Source: Aquabacter sp. L1I39 (GTDB lineage: Bacteria > Pseudomonadota > Alphaproteobacteria > Rhizobiales > Xanthobacteraceae). From it: a stretch of DNA of 64,000 bases. The stretch spans positions 3,867,695 through 3,931,694 of the forward strand of contig NZ_CP072392.1 in assembly GCF_017742835.1 (NCBI RefSeq), given 5' to 3'. A program made the position numbers and the translations under genes. Shown here piece by piece: positions 48,247-57,576 of this stretch; positions within the stretch are counted from its first letter, which is position 1, and each line of letters starts with the position of its first letter. The notes under the pieces are model-generated. The model saw nothing but the letters and a program-made list of their open reading frames with translations. It was not told the DNA's origin and ran no database searches.

Positions 48247-48471
48247 CACTCCGTCTATCGCACGTTCCGTGCCCCTCAAGCCATTTCCCCTTGCGAAGCG
48301 GGATCTTTCCAGCATCCCAGCTTAAGGTTGTGACAGGCAATTCTTAACATGGCGGCAATTGCAGGCGCTCAAGCAATCTTTCTGATTGCGACGCCCCCGT
48401 GTGGCATGACTAAAATCGCGCCGGAGCGGCGGTTCCCCGCTGGCCGCGCCCATGCCCGAGGAGTGACGACG

Positions 48472-49014
48472 ATGACTGCGAAATTCGGTCCCGACCTCGA
48501 ACTGCCGCCCGAGTTGCGGGCCCTTGCCGAAAAGAATGTGGCCCAGGCGCGCCAGGCCTTCGACACGCTCTTCGACACCGCGCGGACGGCGGTCGGAGAA
48601 TCAGAGGGCCGCCTGGAGGAGGTGCGCACCGGCGTAAAGGAACTGCGCCAGAAGACGCTTGGCCTCGTGGAGGCCAATGTCTCCGCCTCCTTCGACTTCC
48701 TGGGCAAGCTCGTCCAGGCCAAGAGCCCACAGGAAGTGTTCACCCTCCAGGCGGAGTTCCTGAAAAAGCAGGTGGAGGCCGTGGCGTCGCAGGCGGCCTC
48801 GCTTGGCAATGATGCCCGTTCGCTGGGCGAATCCACCGCCCGCACCCTGGACGAGCATGCCCGCGCGCTCGCCGAGCGGGTGCAGGCGCTCGGCACCGCC
48901 GCCGCCCAGCAGGCCAAGACCGCTGCCGAGGAATTCCAGGCCGCGGCCATGAAGGCCACCAAGGACGCCGCGCAAAAGGCGACCACGCCGCCCGGCTCTG
49001 ACCAGACCTATTGA
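48472..49014 (+). CDS. Phasin family protein
   Basis: A 180-residue, almost fully helical, Ala/Glu/Lys-rich protein of the phasin family. Phasins coat polyhydroxyalkanoate granules and control their size. The block N-V-S-A-S-F-D-F-L-G-K-L-V-Q-A-K-S-P-Q-E-V-F matches the family core, which is shared with the next gene. ATG 48472 follows a GAGGAG site; the frame is open from 48349. A second phasin follows 202 nt later. Confidence 0.88.
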   Translation: MTAKFGPDLELPPELRALAEKNVAQARQAFDTLFDTARTAVGESEGRLEEVRTGVKELRQKTLGLVEANVSASFDFLGKLVQAKSPQEVFTLQAEFLKKQVEAVASQAASLGNDARSLGESTARTLDEHARALAERVQALGTAAAQQAKTAAEEFQAAAMKATKDAAQKATTPPGSDQTY

Positions 49015-49060
49015 GGTCGGTCCGCGCGGCAGGGTTTGCCGCAAGTGCGATAAAATCGAT

Positions 49061-49092
49061 TGTGCGGCGCAAAAATCATTTTGTGCCGCACA
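49061..49092. promoter_or_regulatory. Long hairpin with TGC-GCA elements upstream of the second phasin
   Basis: TGTGCGGC and GCCGCACA form the outer stem. The inner bases extend it to about 14 bp (one G-U pair) with loop ATCA. The segment contains TGCGGCGCA and TGCCGCA, with TTGCCGCAA just upstream at 49036. Such TGC/GCA pairs recall PhaR (polyhydroxyalkanoate repressor) sites. It could also end the first phasin transcript. Confidence 0.45.
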
Positions 49093-49216
49093 CTTGGTGC
49101 GCTATGATCCCATAGAGGTTGACGATCGGGTTCCGCCTATTCTGGATTTCACATCCAGCCGATGGGTTAGGGCAAGCGGATCGCAGTCAGGGATTTGTTA
49201 CCGCACCGAGGAAGCC

Positions 49217-49672
49217 ATGAACGAATTCACCAAAGCGTTCCAGGACCAGATGGCCGCTGCCAGCGGCGCCTTCGGCAAGTTCGAGGTTCCCGCGCCCTTC
49301 CGTGACTTCGCTGAGAAGAGCGTGGTGGCGGCGCGCGGCAATTACGAGAAGTTCAAGACGGCTGCCGAGCAGACCACTGAAGCCTTCGAGGGCACCTATT
49401 CCACCGCCACCAAGGGCGTTGCGGAATACAATGTGAAGTCGCTCGAGATCCTGCGCACCAACGTGAATTCGGCGTTCGACTTCTTCGCGTCCGTGCTGGG
49501 TGCCAAGTCCACCGCCGAGGCGGTCGAGCTGTCCACCACCCATCTGCGCCAGCAGTATGAGAGCCTCCAGGCCCAGGCCAAGGAGCTGTCCACTCTGGCC
49601 CAGAAGATCGCCACGGAAAGCTCCGAGCCGATCAAGGCCACGGTTGAGAAGACCTTCACCAAGGCGGCCTGA
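49217..49672 (+). CDS. Phasin family protein
   Basis: A 151-residue helical phasin. The core T-N-V-N-S-A-F-D-F-F-A-S-V-L-G-A-K-S-T-A-E-A-V-E-L aligns with the corresponding block of the preceding phasin, so the two are paralogues. The C-terminal K-E-L-S-T-L-A-Q-K-I-A-T-E-S-S-E-P-I-K is typical of the family. ATG 49217 follows GAGGAA. The strong terminator right after it and the TGC-GCA-rich upstream region suggest a separate, highly expressed transcript. Confidence 0.9.
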   Translation: MNEFTKAFQDQMAAASGAFGKFEVPAPFRDFAEKSVVAARGNYEKFKTAAEQTTEAFEGTYSTATKGVAEYNVKSLEILRTNVNSAFDFFASVLGAKSTAEAVELSTTHLRQQYESLQAQAKELSTLAQKIATESSEPIKATVEKTFTKAA

Positions 49673-49698
49673 CGCCGCCGCTTCTCGGCGCTGTTTTC

Positions 49699-49729
49699 AA
49701 GGGGCATCGGCGCACAGCCGGTGCCCCTT
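49699..49729 (+). terminator. Intrinsic terminator after the second phasin
   Basis: Thirteen-bp stem beginning AAGGGGCATCGGC with loop GCACA and its complement (one U-G pair), followed by CTGCTTT. It lies 26 nt after the phasin stop. Confidence 0.85.
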
Positions 49730-49940
49730 CTGCTTTGCGCGGCCGGGCCCAGTCGTCCCGCCGCTTTCCTCCTCCAGCTCCCCCGCCGTGCGGCGTCCCG
49801 CCATTGGTGCATGGCTGTGCCCGAACGATGACGCCCGTGCCTTGACGGCGGGCCGTCCCCTTGCCAAGAGGGCGAGGAAGGGTTCGCCGGAAGCACCCCC
49901 GCGCCACGGCGGCGCCCGGTCGGCCCCGGTCGAGATCCCC

Positions 49941-50963
49941 ATGCGTGCATTCGGTTCCGTATCGCCCATCCTGCTGGTCGGGCCCTCCTGGGTCGGCGAC
50001 ATGGTGATGGCCGCGAGCCTGATCGAGAGCCTGCGGACCCGTGATCCCGGCCGGCCCATCGACGTCATCGCGCCCCCCGCCGCTTTGCCTATCGCGCGTC
50101 TCATCCGAGGCGTCCGGCGCACCATTCCGCTGGGGCTCGGCCATGGCGAACTGGGCCTCATGGCCCGCTGGCGCGCCGGCAAGGCGTTGCGCGGAGAGGG
50201 ATATGGCACGGCCATCATCCTGCCGCGCGCCTTCAAGGCCGCCATCGTGCCGTTCGCCGCCCGCATTCCCGAGCGCATCGGCTATGCCGCCGAGGGTCGC
50301 AGTCTGCTTTTGACCGAGGCGCGGGACGACAGCGCTCGCAAGACCGCCCGGACCATCGACCGCTTCGTGGCCCTGGGCGCCCCGCGCGGCGACCAGATGA
50401 CCTCGCCCCGCCCGCGCCTCGTTCTGCCCGACGGTGCGCGGGAGGCGGCGGAAGGCCGCTTTCCCTTGGCCGGGGAGGGGCCGGTGATGGCGCTGTGCCC
50501 CGGCGCCGAATATGGGCCGGCCAAACGGTGGCCGGCGGAAAAGTTTGGCCGGCTGGCGGCCACGGCGGTCGCCGCCGGCTATCGCGTGCGCCTGTTCGGC
50601 GGGCCGAAGGATGCGCCCATCGCGGAAGAAATCGCCCGCGTCGCCGGCGTCCCCGTGGACGATCTGGCGGGCCGTACCAGCCTCATCGAGGCGGCGGCGC
50701 TTCTCGCGGCGTCCGACGTGGTGGTCTCCAACGATTCCGGCCTCATGCATGTGGCCGGCGCGCTCGATCGGCCGCTGGTGGTCCTCTACGGCTCCAGCTC
50801 CGAGACGATGACGCCCCCCACCGCCCCGAAGGCCCTGGTGGTCTCGCACGATTTGCCCTGCCGGCCCTGCTTTAAGCGGGAATGCCCGCTCGGCACCCTT
50901 GCCTGCTTCGAGGCCATCACCCCGGCCGAAGTTATGGCCGCCGCCGTTCGCGTGCGGGCATGA
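49941..50963 (+). CDS. waaF: Lipopolysaccharide heptosyltransferase II
   Basis: Glycosyltransferase family 9 enzyme that adds the second L-glycero-D-manno-heptose to the LPS inner core at the inner membrane. The N-terminus I-L-L-V-G-P-S-W-V-G-D-M-V-M-A is diagnostic for the family. The C-terminal half has P-G-A-E-Y-G-P-A-K-R-W-P and V-V-S-N-D-S-G-L-M-H-V-A. C-R-P-C-F-K-R-E-C-P near the end is typical of WaaF. ATG 49941 gives 340 residues; the frame opens much earlier as a shadow of the phasin gene. waaC follows after 4 nt. Confidence 0.94.
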   Translation: MRAFGSVSPILLVGPSWVGDMVMAASLIESLRTRDPGRPIDVIAPPAALPIARLIRGVRRTIPLGLGHGELGLMARWRAGKALRGEGYGTAIILPRAFKAAIVPFAARIPERIGYAAEGRSLLLTEARDDSARKTARTIDRFVALGAPRGDQMTSPRPRLVLPDGAREAAEGRFPLAGEGPVMALCPGAEYGPAKRWPAEKFGRLAATAVAAGYRVRLFGGPKDAPIAEEIARVAGVPVDDLAGRTSLIEAAALLAASDVVVSNDSGLMHVAGALDRPLVVLYGSSSETMTPPTAPKALVVSHDLPCRPCFKRECPLGTLACFEAITPAEVMAAAVRVRA

Positions 50964-50967
50964 GGCC

Positions 50968-51996
50968 ATGAAGATCCTGGTGGTCAAGCTGTCCTCCCTC
51001 GGGGACGTGGTGCACACCTTTCCCGCCCTCACCGATGCCGCCAGCCGCATTCCGGGCCTGGTGGCGGATTGGGCGGTGGAAGAGGCCTTCGTCCCCCTGG
51101 TGAAGCTGCACCCGGCGGTGCGCCGCGCCATTCCCGTGCCGCTGCGCCGCCTGCGCAAGGCGCCGCTCACCGCGTGGCGCAACGGGGACTGGGCCCGCCT
51201 GGGAGCCTCGCTCGCGGACGAGCCCTATGACGTGGTCATCGATGCCCAGGGCCTGCTGAAGAGCGCGCTGGTCGCGCGCCGCGCCCGCGGCACCCGCCAC
51301 GGCTTTGATCGGGCCAGTGCCAGGGAGGGCATGGCCAGCCTCTTTTACGACCACACCCATGCGATCCCGGAAGTGGAGCACATGGCGCTCCGGATCCGGC
51401 GCCTGTTCGCCGGCGCCTTGTCCTATGATCTGGAGGGCCTGCCCATCGACGCCGGGCTTTCGGTACCCCCGGCGCCGGGGACGCGCCCCTATCTCATGCT
51501 TCTGCACGGCACCACCTGGCCCACCAAGACCTGGACCGTCGCCCATTGGCGCGCGCTGGCCACGCTTGCGGACAAGGCCGGCTTCGATTGCCGCCTGTTC
51601 GCGCAAGGCGAGGCGGAAAGCCGGCGGGCCGTCGCTATCGCGGAGGGCCTGCCGGGAATCCAGATCGTCCCGCCCGGCCCGCTGGACCAGCTGGTTCCTG
51701 TGCTCGCCGGCGCATCGGGCGTGGTGAGCGTGGATTCGGGCCTCGGCCACATGGCGGCTGCCCTCGGCCTGCCCACGGTCGGCCTCTACGGTCCCACCGA
51801 CACGCGCCTCACCGGCCTTTATGGCCGAAAGGTGCTGGAACTTCGCTCCTTCCGGCCCTGCGCGCCCTGCGAAAAGGCGCGCTGCCGCATCGCGCCGGAA
51901 ACGGTGGAAGGCCCGCCTTGCCTTGCCGACCACAAGGCCCAGGACGCCTGGCGCGCGCTCAATGTGCTGCGGCTTGGCCATGCGGATGGCCGGTGA
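50968..51996 (+). CDS. waaC: Lipopolysaccharide heptosyltransferase I
   Basis: Adds the first heptose to Kdo2-lipid A. The start M-K-I-L-V-V-K-L-S-S-L-G-D-V-V-H-T-F-P-A is the WaaC signature. The sugar-nucleotide region includes H-G-T-T-W-P-T-K-T-W and V-S-V-D-S-G-L-G-H-M-A-A. Length is 342 residues. ATG 50968 lies 4 nt after the waaF stop, so the two are co-translated. hldD follows after 76 nt. The waaF-waaC-hldD-hldE block supplies both the heptose donor and the transferases. Confidence 0.95.
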   Translation: MKILVVKLSSLGDVVHTFPALTDAASRIPGLVADWAVEEAFVPLVKLHPAVRRAIPVPLRRLRKAPLTAWRNGDWARLGASLADEPYDVVIDAQGLLKSALVARRARGTRHGFDRASAREGMASLFYDHTHAIPEVEHMALRIRRLFAGALSYDLEGLPIDAGLSVPPAPGTRPYLMLLHGTTWPTKTWTVAHWRALATLADKAGFDCRLFAQGEAESRRAVAIAEGLPGIQIVPPGPLDQLVPVLAGASGVVSVDSGLGHMAAALGLPTVGLYGPTDTRLTGLYGRKVLELRSFRPCAPCEKARCRIAPETVEGPPCLADHKAQDAWRALNVLRLGHADGR

Positions 51997-52072
51997 GCCG
52001 CACCGGCCCGGCTCTGGACAAGTCCCGTCATCGCGTGGCACAGGGTCCGCCTTGTTTTCCGGGAGCCGTCTT

Positions 52073-53074
52073 ATGTCCCGTCCGCTCGTCCGCGACACCG
52101 TCCTCGTCACCGGCGGGGCGGGGTTCATCGGCGCCAACATCGCCCGTGCCTTTGCGTCCGAAGGGGCGCGTGTGGTGGTGGCGGACTGGCTGGAGGACGG
52201 CCCGAAATGGCGCAACATCGCCGACATCCTGCTGGATGACGTGATCCGCCCCGAGGCCACGCTGGACTTTCTGGAGCGCGAGGCGGGCCGGGTGGCGCTG
52301 GTGGTCCACATGGGCGCCATCTCTGCCACCACCGAGCGGGACGGGGACCGCATCGTCGCCCGCAACATCCGCCCCACGCTGGATCTGTGGGAGTTGTGCG
52401 CGCGCAAGGGGCTGCGCTTCATCTATGCCTCCTCCGCCGCGACTTACGGGAACGGCGCCGGCGGGTTCACCGACGACCAGAGCCCCACGGCGCTCGCCGC
52501 CCAGGCACCGCTCAATGCCTATGGCTGGAGCAAGCTGATGGCGGACCGCCGCTTCGTGGCGGACGTGGAGGCCGGGCGCCCGACGCCGCCCCAATGGGCG
52601 GGCCTGCGCTTCTTCAATGTCTATGGTCCGCGCGAGGACCATAAGGGCGACATGCGCTCGGTCATCAACAAGATCTACCCCACCGCCCGGGAGGGCGGCG
52701 CGGTGACGCTCTTCAAGTCCCATGTGCCCCAATATGAGGATGGCGGGCAGCTGCGCGACTTCGTCTATGTGGGCGATTGCGTGGACGTGGTGCGCTGGCT
52801 GTTCGAGACGCCCTCCGTCTCCGGCATCTTCAATGTGGGCACGGGCGCGGCGCGCAGCTTCGCGGACCTGGCGCGGGCGGTGTTCTCGGCCGTGGGGCAG
52901 CCGGCCCGCATCGATTATGTGGACATGCCGGAGAGCATCCGGAACGCCTACCAGTATTTCACCCAGGCGGACATGACCAAGCTGCGTGCCGCCGGCTACG
53001 ATCGGCCCTTCACGGCGCTGGAGGAGGGGGTCCGGCGCTACGTCACCGAATATCTGCGCGGCCGCAACGCCTGA
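52073..53074 (+). CDS. hldD: ADP-L-glycero-D-manno-heptose 6-epimerase
   Basis: NAD(P)-dependent epimerase making the ADP-L,D-heptose donor for LPS core synthesis. The extended short-chain dehydrogenase fold shows T-G-G-A-G-F-I-G (residues 13-20) and the catalytic Y-G-W-S-K. Also present are H-M-G-A-I-S-A-T-T-E and the substrate block R-F-F-N-V-Y-G-P-R-E-D-H-K-G-D-M, diagnostic of HldD. ATG 52073 follows GGGAG and gives 333 residues. It lies 27 nt before hldE. Confidence 0.96.
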   Translation: MSRPLVRDTVLVTGGAGFIGANIARAFASEGARVVVADWLEDGPKWRNIADILLDDVIRPEATLDFLEREAGRVALVVHMGAISATTERDGDRIVARNIRPTLDLWELCARKGLRFIYASSAATYGNGAGGFTDDQSPTALAAQAPLNAYGWSKLMADRRFVADVEAGRPTPPQWAGLRFFNVYGPREDHKGDMRSVINKIYPTAREGGAVTLFKSHVPQYEDGGQLRDFVYVGDCVDVVRWLFETPSVSGIFNVGTGAARSFADLARAVFSAVGQPARIDYVDMPESIRNAYQYFTQADMTKLRAAGYDRPFTALEEGVRRYVTEYLRGRNA

Positions 53075-53101
53075 CGGCGCGACCCATCTGAAGGCTCGCT
53101 C

Positions 53102-54541
53102 ATGCTGACCCAACACCCACCGGGCCCCGTCGCCATCATCGGCGATGTCATGGTGGACCATTACATATCCGGGTCCGTCTCCCGCATCTCCCCCGAGGCG
53201 CCGGTGCCGGTTCTCGTGCACGGCGTCGAGCGCATCGTGCCCGGCGGCGCCGCCAACGTTGCCGCGAATGCGGCGGCTTTGGGCGCGCCAGTGCATCTGG
53301 TGGGGCTTGTGGGAGAGGACAGCCGGGCAGGGGACCTGCACACCGCCCTCGCCCGCCATCCCGCCATTGATCTCTCGGGTCTCATCACCGATCCGGACCG
53401 GCCAACCATCACCAAGACCCGCGTCATGAGCGGGCGCCAGCAGATCGTGCGCATCGACGCCGAGGACACGCGCGCGCCCGACGCGGCGGTGGTCAAGGCG
53501 CTGATCGCGGCGGTGGAAGCGGCGATCGCCAAGGCGTCGGTGGTGATCCTCTCCGATTATGCCAAGGGCGTGCTGGGCGACGCGGTCATCGCGGCGGCCA
53601 TGGCGGCGGCCAAGGCGCGTGGCGTGCCGGTGATCGTCGATCCCAAGCGCCGGACCTTCGAGGCGTACCGGGGCGCCTCTCTCGTCACGCCCAACCGCCG
53701 GGAGCTTGCCGAGGCAACCGGGCTTGCTGACGACACCGACACACAGGCCGCAGAGGCGGCAGCTGCTGCGGCGGCGCAGTTTGGCGGCGATGTGCTGGTG
53801 ACCCGTGCGGAAAAGGGCATGACCCTGTGGCGCCGCTCGGGCAGCGTGCTCCATATTCCGGCCCAGGCCCGCGAGGTATTCGACGTGTCCGGCGCCGGCG
53901 ACACGGTGCTGGCGGCGCTCGGCATGTCGCTGGCGTGCGGCCAGCCGCTGGAAGTGGCGGTGCGCATCGCCAATGCGGCCGCGGCCCTGGCGGTGGCCAA
54001 GCTCGGCACGGCGGTGGTGACACGCGCGGAACTGGCGGATGCCCTGGCGCAATCGCTGGAGGGGGCGGTCCCACCCGGCGCCTGCGTCCCCCGCGCCGAA
54101 GCAAGGGAGATTGTAGCCCGCTGGAAGGCGAGCGGAGCGCGCGTGGTCTTCACCAATGGCTGCTTCGACCTGATCCATCCCGGCCATGTGGCCATGCTGG
54201 AAGCCGCCGCCCGCGAAGGCGATCGGCTGGTGGTGGGGCTGAATTCCGATGCCTCGGTTCAGCGCCTCAAGGGCCCCACCCGTCCGGTCCAGGACGAAGC
54301 GGCGCGGGCGCGCGTCATGGGCGCCATGCGCTGCGTGGATCTGGTGGTGGTGTTCGAGGAGGATACGCCGCTGGAGACCATTGTCGCCCTGATGCCCGAC
54401 GTGCTCGTGAAGGGCGCCGATTACCGGCCGCAAGACGTGGTGGGCGCCAAGGAGGTGATTGCCGCCGGCGGTCGGCTGGTGCTCGCGGACCTTGTGGCGG
54501 GCCGATCCACCTCCGCCTTGGTGGCGAAGGCGCGCAGTTGA
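53102..54541 (+). CDS. hldE: Bifunctional heptose-7-phosphate kinase / heptose-1-phosphate adenylyltransferase
   Basis: Two-domain enzyme of ADP-heptose synthesis. Residues 1 to about 320 are a ribokinase-like (PfkB) kinase with V-P-G-G-A-A-N-V-A and the catalytic D-V-S-G-A-G-D-T-V. Residues about 345-479 are the adenylyltransferase, with F-T-N-G-C-F-D-L-I-H-P-G-H-V and the conserved N-S-D-x-S-V loop. Length is 479 residues, normal for the fused form. gmhA and gmhB, needed for the same pathway, are not in the window. Confidence 0.97.
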   Translation: MLTQHPPGPVAIIGDVMVDHYISGSVSRISPEAPVPVLVHGVERIVPGGAANVAANAAALGAPVHLVGLVGEDSRAGDLHTALARHPAIDLSGLITDPDRPTITKTRVMSGRQQIVRIDAEDTRAPDAAVVKALIAAVEAAIAKASVVILSDYAKGVLGDAVIAAAMAAAKARGVPVIVDPKRRTFEAYRGASLVTPNRRELAEATGLADDTDTQAAEAAAAAAAQFGGDVLVTRAEKGMTLWRRSGSVLHIPAQAREVFDVSGAGDTVLAALGMSLACGQPLEVAVRIANAAAALAVAKLGTAVVTRAELADALAQSLEGAVPPGACVPRAEAREIVARWKASGARVVFTNGCFDLIHPGHVAMLEAAAREGDRLVVGLNSDASVQRLKGPTRPVQDEAARARVMGAMRCVDLVVVFEEDTPLETIVALMPDVLVKGADYRPQDVVGAKEVIAAGGRLVLADLVAGRSTSALVAKARS

Positions 54542-54679
54542 TGCGGCCAAGGTGAAAGGGCGGGTGAGGAACCGCTTCCCCCGTCTCTGCTGATCGCTGG
54601 AACGCGCTGAAAACACGGCGGATCGCGCGCTTGCCGGGGAGGGCTGTCGCGGCGGATGACGCACCAGATGGGGGAAGCC

Positions 54680-55219
54680 ATGGCCGTACGGGAGAATCCC
54701 AATCTGATCTTCGTGCTGGGAGGCGCCCGTTCCGGCAAGAGCGGCTTTGCCCAGCGCCTGGTTGAGGAACTGCCGGGGCCTTATGCCTTCCTCGCCACCG
54801 CCGAAGCCTATGATGCGGAGATGGCCGATCGCATTGCGCGCCACCGCGCGGAGCGTGGCCCGCAATGGACCACCTATGACGCACCGCTCGATCTGGCTGG
54901 CGTGATCCGGCGCCTGCCGCAGGCCCAGCCGATTCTCATCGATTGCCTGACCTTATGGCTTTCCAATCACTTGCTCGCGGATCATGACTTGAAAGATGAG
55001 GCGAGTCGCCTTTTGGAGGCCCTTGCGGCGCGGGACGCGCCCACTGTGGTGGTCTCCAACGAGGTGGGGTTGGGCATCGTCCCCGACAACGTCCTCGCGC
55101 GCCGGTTCCGGGACGCGGCCGGACGGCTGAATCAGCAGGTGGCGCAGCAGGCGAGGGCGGTCGCCTTCATGGTGGCGGGTCTGCCGATCTTCCCGAAGGG
55201 TAAAATGGCCTGGACCTGA
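54680..55219 (+). CDS. cobU: Adenosylcobinamide kinase / adenosylcobinamide-phosphate guanylyltransferase
   Basis: Bifunctional enzyme (CobU/CobP) of late cobalamin assembly. The P-loop is G-G-A-R-S-G-K20-S. T-A-E-A-Y-D-A-E-M, R-I-x-x-H-R-x-x-R and the G-L-G-I-V-P block follow; the guanylylated residue lies in the family-typical H-R-A-E-R region. ATG 54680 follows GGGGAAG and gives 179 residues; an in-frame ATG at 54656 would add 8. No other cob genes are adjacent, so it sits apart from its pathway between LPS genes and ugd. Confidence 0.93.
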   Translation: MAVRENPNLIFVLGGARSGKSGFAQRLVEELPGPYAFLATAEAYDAEMADRIARHRAERGPQWTTYDAPLDLAGVIRRLPQAQPILIDCLTLWLSNHLLADHDLKDEASRLLEALAARDAPTVVVSNEVGLGIVPDNVLARRFRDAAGRLNQQVAQQARAVAFMVAGLPIFPKGKMAWT

Positions 55220-55438
55220 GTACCGCCTTCCCAAGTGATTGAAACGGCGAGCGACTGAGCATGTGCAGCAAAATGACCGAAGGGCATTTTAGCCGGCGCA
55301 CCATGGCAAGCGCTCAGCTGCTGTAATCTTTGGCCAGAATTTTTCATCTTGCAGCGCATCAAGTCGGGGGTGCGCGGCGCGGAAAGTGAGTATAAGGATA
55401 AGCAGCACCTTCCAGCGACCAAGGATGATGGATCTACC

Positions 55439-56788
55439 ATGCGCGTTGCGATGATTGGGACGGGATATGTGGGGCTGGTTTCCGGCGCGTGCTTTGCCGA
55501 TTTCGGCCATCACGTTACCTGTATCGACAAGGACGCTCGCAAGATCGCCATGCTCGAAGAGGGTAAGATCCCGATCTTCGAGCCGGGTTTGGACGAGCTT
55601 GTGCACCGCAACGTGGCGGCCGGCCGGCTTAAGTTCGCCATCGACCTGACCGAGGCCGTCAAGGAAGCGGACGCGGTGTTCATCGCGGTGGGCACGCCGT
55701 CCCGCCGCGGCGACGGCCACGCGGACCTGTCCTATGTCTATGCTGCCGCGCGCGAGATCGCGAGCGTGGCTGAGGGCTACACGGTGGTAGTCACCAAGTC
55801 GACGGTGCCGGTGGGTACCGGCGACGAGGTGGAGCGCATCATTCGCGAGACCCGTCCCGACGCGGATATCTCGGTGGTGTCGAACCCCGAATTCCTGCGC
55901 GAAGGCGCCGCCATTGAGGACTTCAAGCGCCCCGACCGCGTGGTTGTGGGCACCGAGGAGCCCCGCGCGAAGGAGGTCATGTCCGGCCTCTATCGTCCGC
56001 TGTCGCTCAACAACCTGCCGATCCTTTTCACCAGCCGGCGCACGTCCGAGCTGATCAAATATGCGGGCAACGCCTTCCTGGCGATGAAGATCACCTTCAT
56101 CAACGAAATGGCGGATCTGTGCGAGCAGGTGGGCGCCAACGTCCAGGAAGTGGCGCGCGGCATCGGTCTCGACAACCGGATCGGCTCCAAGTTCCTCCAT
56201 GCCGGCCCTGGCTATGGCGGCTCCTGCTTCCCGAAGGACACGCTGGCGCTCACCCGCACCGCCCAGCAGGCCGGTACACCGCTGCGCATCATCGAGACGG
56301 TCGTCACCGTCAATGAGGTGCGCAAGATGGCCATGAGCCGGAAGGTGGTCGCGGCGCTCGGTGGCGATGTGCGCGGCAAGACGGCGGCCATCCTGGGCCT
56401 GACCTTCAAGCCCAACACCGACGACATGCGTGACAGCCCGGCCATTTCCATCATCAACGCGCTGATGGATCGTGGCATGAAGGTGCGCGCCTATGACCCC
56501 GAAGGTATGGACGAGGCCCGCAAGGTGCTGCCGGCCGGCGTGGAATATGGGGTGGGGCCCTATGAGATCGCCGAGGGCGCCGATTGCCTGGTGATCGTGA
56601 CAGAGTGGGACGCCTTCCGCGCCCTCGACCTGGACCGCCTGAAGCAAATCCTGAACCACCCCATCATCATCGACCTCCGGAACATCTATCGTCCCGACGA
56701 GATGGAGAAGGCCGGGTTCATCTATGAGAGCGTCGGCCGTCCGCAGGGCGAGAAGACGTCGGCCGCGACCCTCACTGCCGCCGAGTGA
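55439..56788 (+). CDS. ugd: UDP-glucose 6-dehydrogenase
   Basis: Oxidises UDP-glucose to UDP-glucuronate, a precursor of exopolysaccharides and some LPS sugars. The 449-residue protein starts with the Rossmann motif M-I-G-T-G-Y-V-G-L-V. The catalytic cysteine lies near residue 262 in G-Y-G-G-S-C-F-P-K-D-T, and the C-terminal substrate domain has L-G-L-T-F-K-P-N-T-D-D-M-R-D-S-P. ATG 55439 fits the family; the frame opens at 55349. A clear terminator follows. Placement next to the heptose cluster suits a cell-envelope function. Confidence 0.96.
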   Translation: MRVAMIGTGYVGLVSGACFADFGHHVTCIDKDARKIAMLEEGKIPIFEPGLDELVHRNVAAGRLKFAIDLTEAVKEADAVFIAVGTPSRRGDGHADLSYVYAAAREIASVAEGYTVVVTKSTVPVGTGDEVERIIRETRPDADISVVSNPEFLREGAAIEDFKRPDRVVVGTEEPRAKEVMSGLYRPLSLNNLPILFTSRRTSELIKYAGNAFLAMKITFINEMADLCEQVGANVQEVARGIGLDNRIGSKFLHAGPGYGGSCFPKDTLALTRTAQQAGTPLRIIETVVTVNEVRKMAMSRKVVAALGGDVRGKTAAILGLTFKPNTDDMRDSPAISIINALMDRGMKVRAYDPEGMDEARKVLPAGVEYGVGPYEIAEGADCLVIVTEWDAFRALDLDRLKQILNHPIIIDLRNIYRPDEMEKAGFIYESVGRPQGEKTSAATLTAAE

Positions 56789-56826
56789 CCCGGTCGGCGC
56801 CAAAAGGCCCAGCCGCGAGATTATGA

Positions 56827-56856
56827 GGCCTCCGCCCACGGTCGGGGGCCTTTTTT
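56827..56856 (+). terminator. Intrinsic terminator of ugd
   Basis: Stem GGCCTCCG / CGGGGGCC (one U-G pair) with a short loop, followed by six T, 38 nt after the ugd stop. Confidence 0.88.
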
Positions 56857-57576
56857 GCGCCTCACGCGCAAACGCACAGTCACAGTCGTATCATTGGGCG
56901 GCGAAGGGCCTGAAAACCGCAAAAAAGCCCATGCGCCGGATTGGACCTCCGCAGCCGGCTTTCGCCGCTGATGGCACCGGACCGAGGCGGCGCCACCGGC
57001 AGCAGCGGCGGGTATGAGGTTGCCGTTGGACCTATCCAATGCATCCTGCCCGGCAGGCCAGGGCAGGGCGCGTCTGTCCGACTCAGGGGATGCAGGGGAG
57101 ACGGAAGGCCGGACACTTCACATTCGCCCAATCCATGATTCGCAGAAGAGATATTATGGAACACATTTTTCCCCCGATTTTCTAATCCGTGGCGTGGCCC
57201 CAAATGGGCGGGCGGCCGCATGGCTGGGAGCCGACGCCCATCGCGCTGCAGAGCCGTTGAGGCTGCGCGCAATGTGCTGGGCTGAGGATGATGGGCCGCT
57301 TTGGACGGGACGCTGGTGGTCCCAGGCGCGAACGACGTGTCCCGCAAAATGGCAGCGGCCGCGGGTCGTTCCGGGTGATGCCCTTGCCCGCCGCTCTGTC
57401 AGGTCCTGTCCGCCGGTGCAGTTGGCCCAGGGCGACGCGTCCGGCTCCTCACCGCCGACGTCCACCTGCAGCGCTGCCGCTGAGGACGGGACGCCGGACC
57501 GATGAGGGCGGGACGTGGATCATACGCATTCGGAGACATGCTGCGCAGGTCCACGGATATGCCGTTCGGCGCGTCG
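56857..57576. other. Gene-free region
   Basis: About 720 nt between the ugd terminator and the MBL-fold gene. Open frames exist on both strands, but their products are Arg/Pro/Ala-rich and match no family I know. There is a small AT-rich patch at about 57140-57185. No terminal inverted repeats or transposase-like protein were seen. It could be a decayed gene or a regulatory stretch. Confidence 0.5.

Noticed and set aside
57014..57505. 163-codon forward frame in the gene-free region after ugd, considered as a transposase remnant
   Set aside because: No DDE or HTH motif, no terminal repeats, and overlapping frames on both strands look equally poor.
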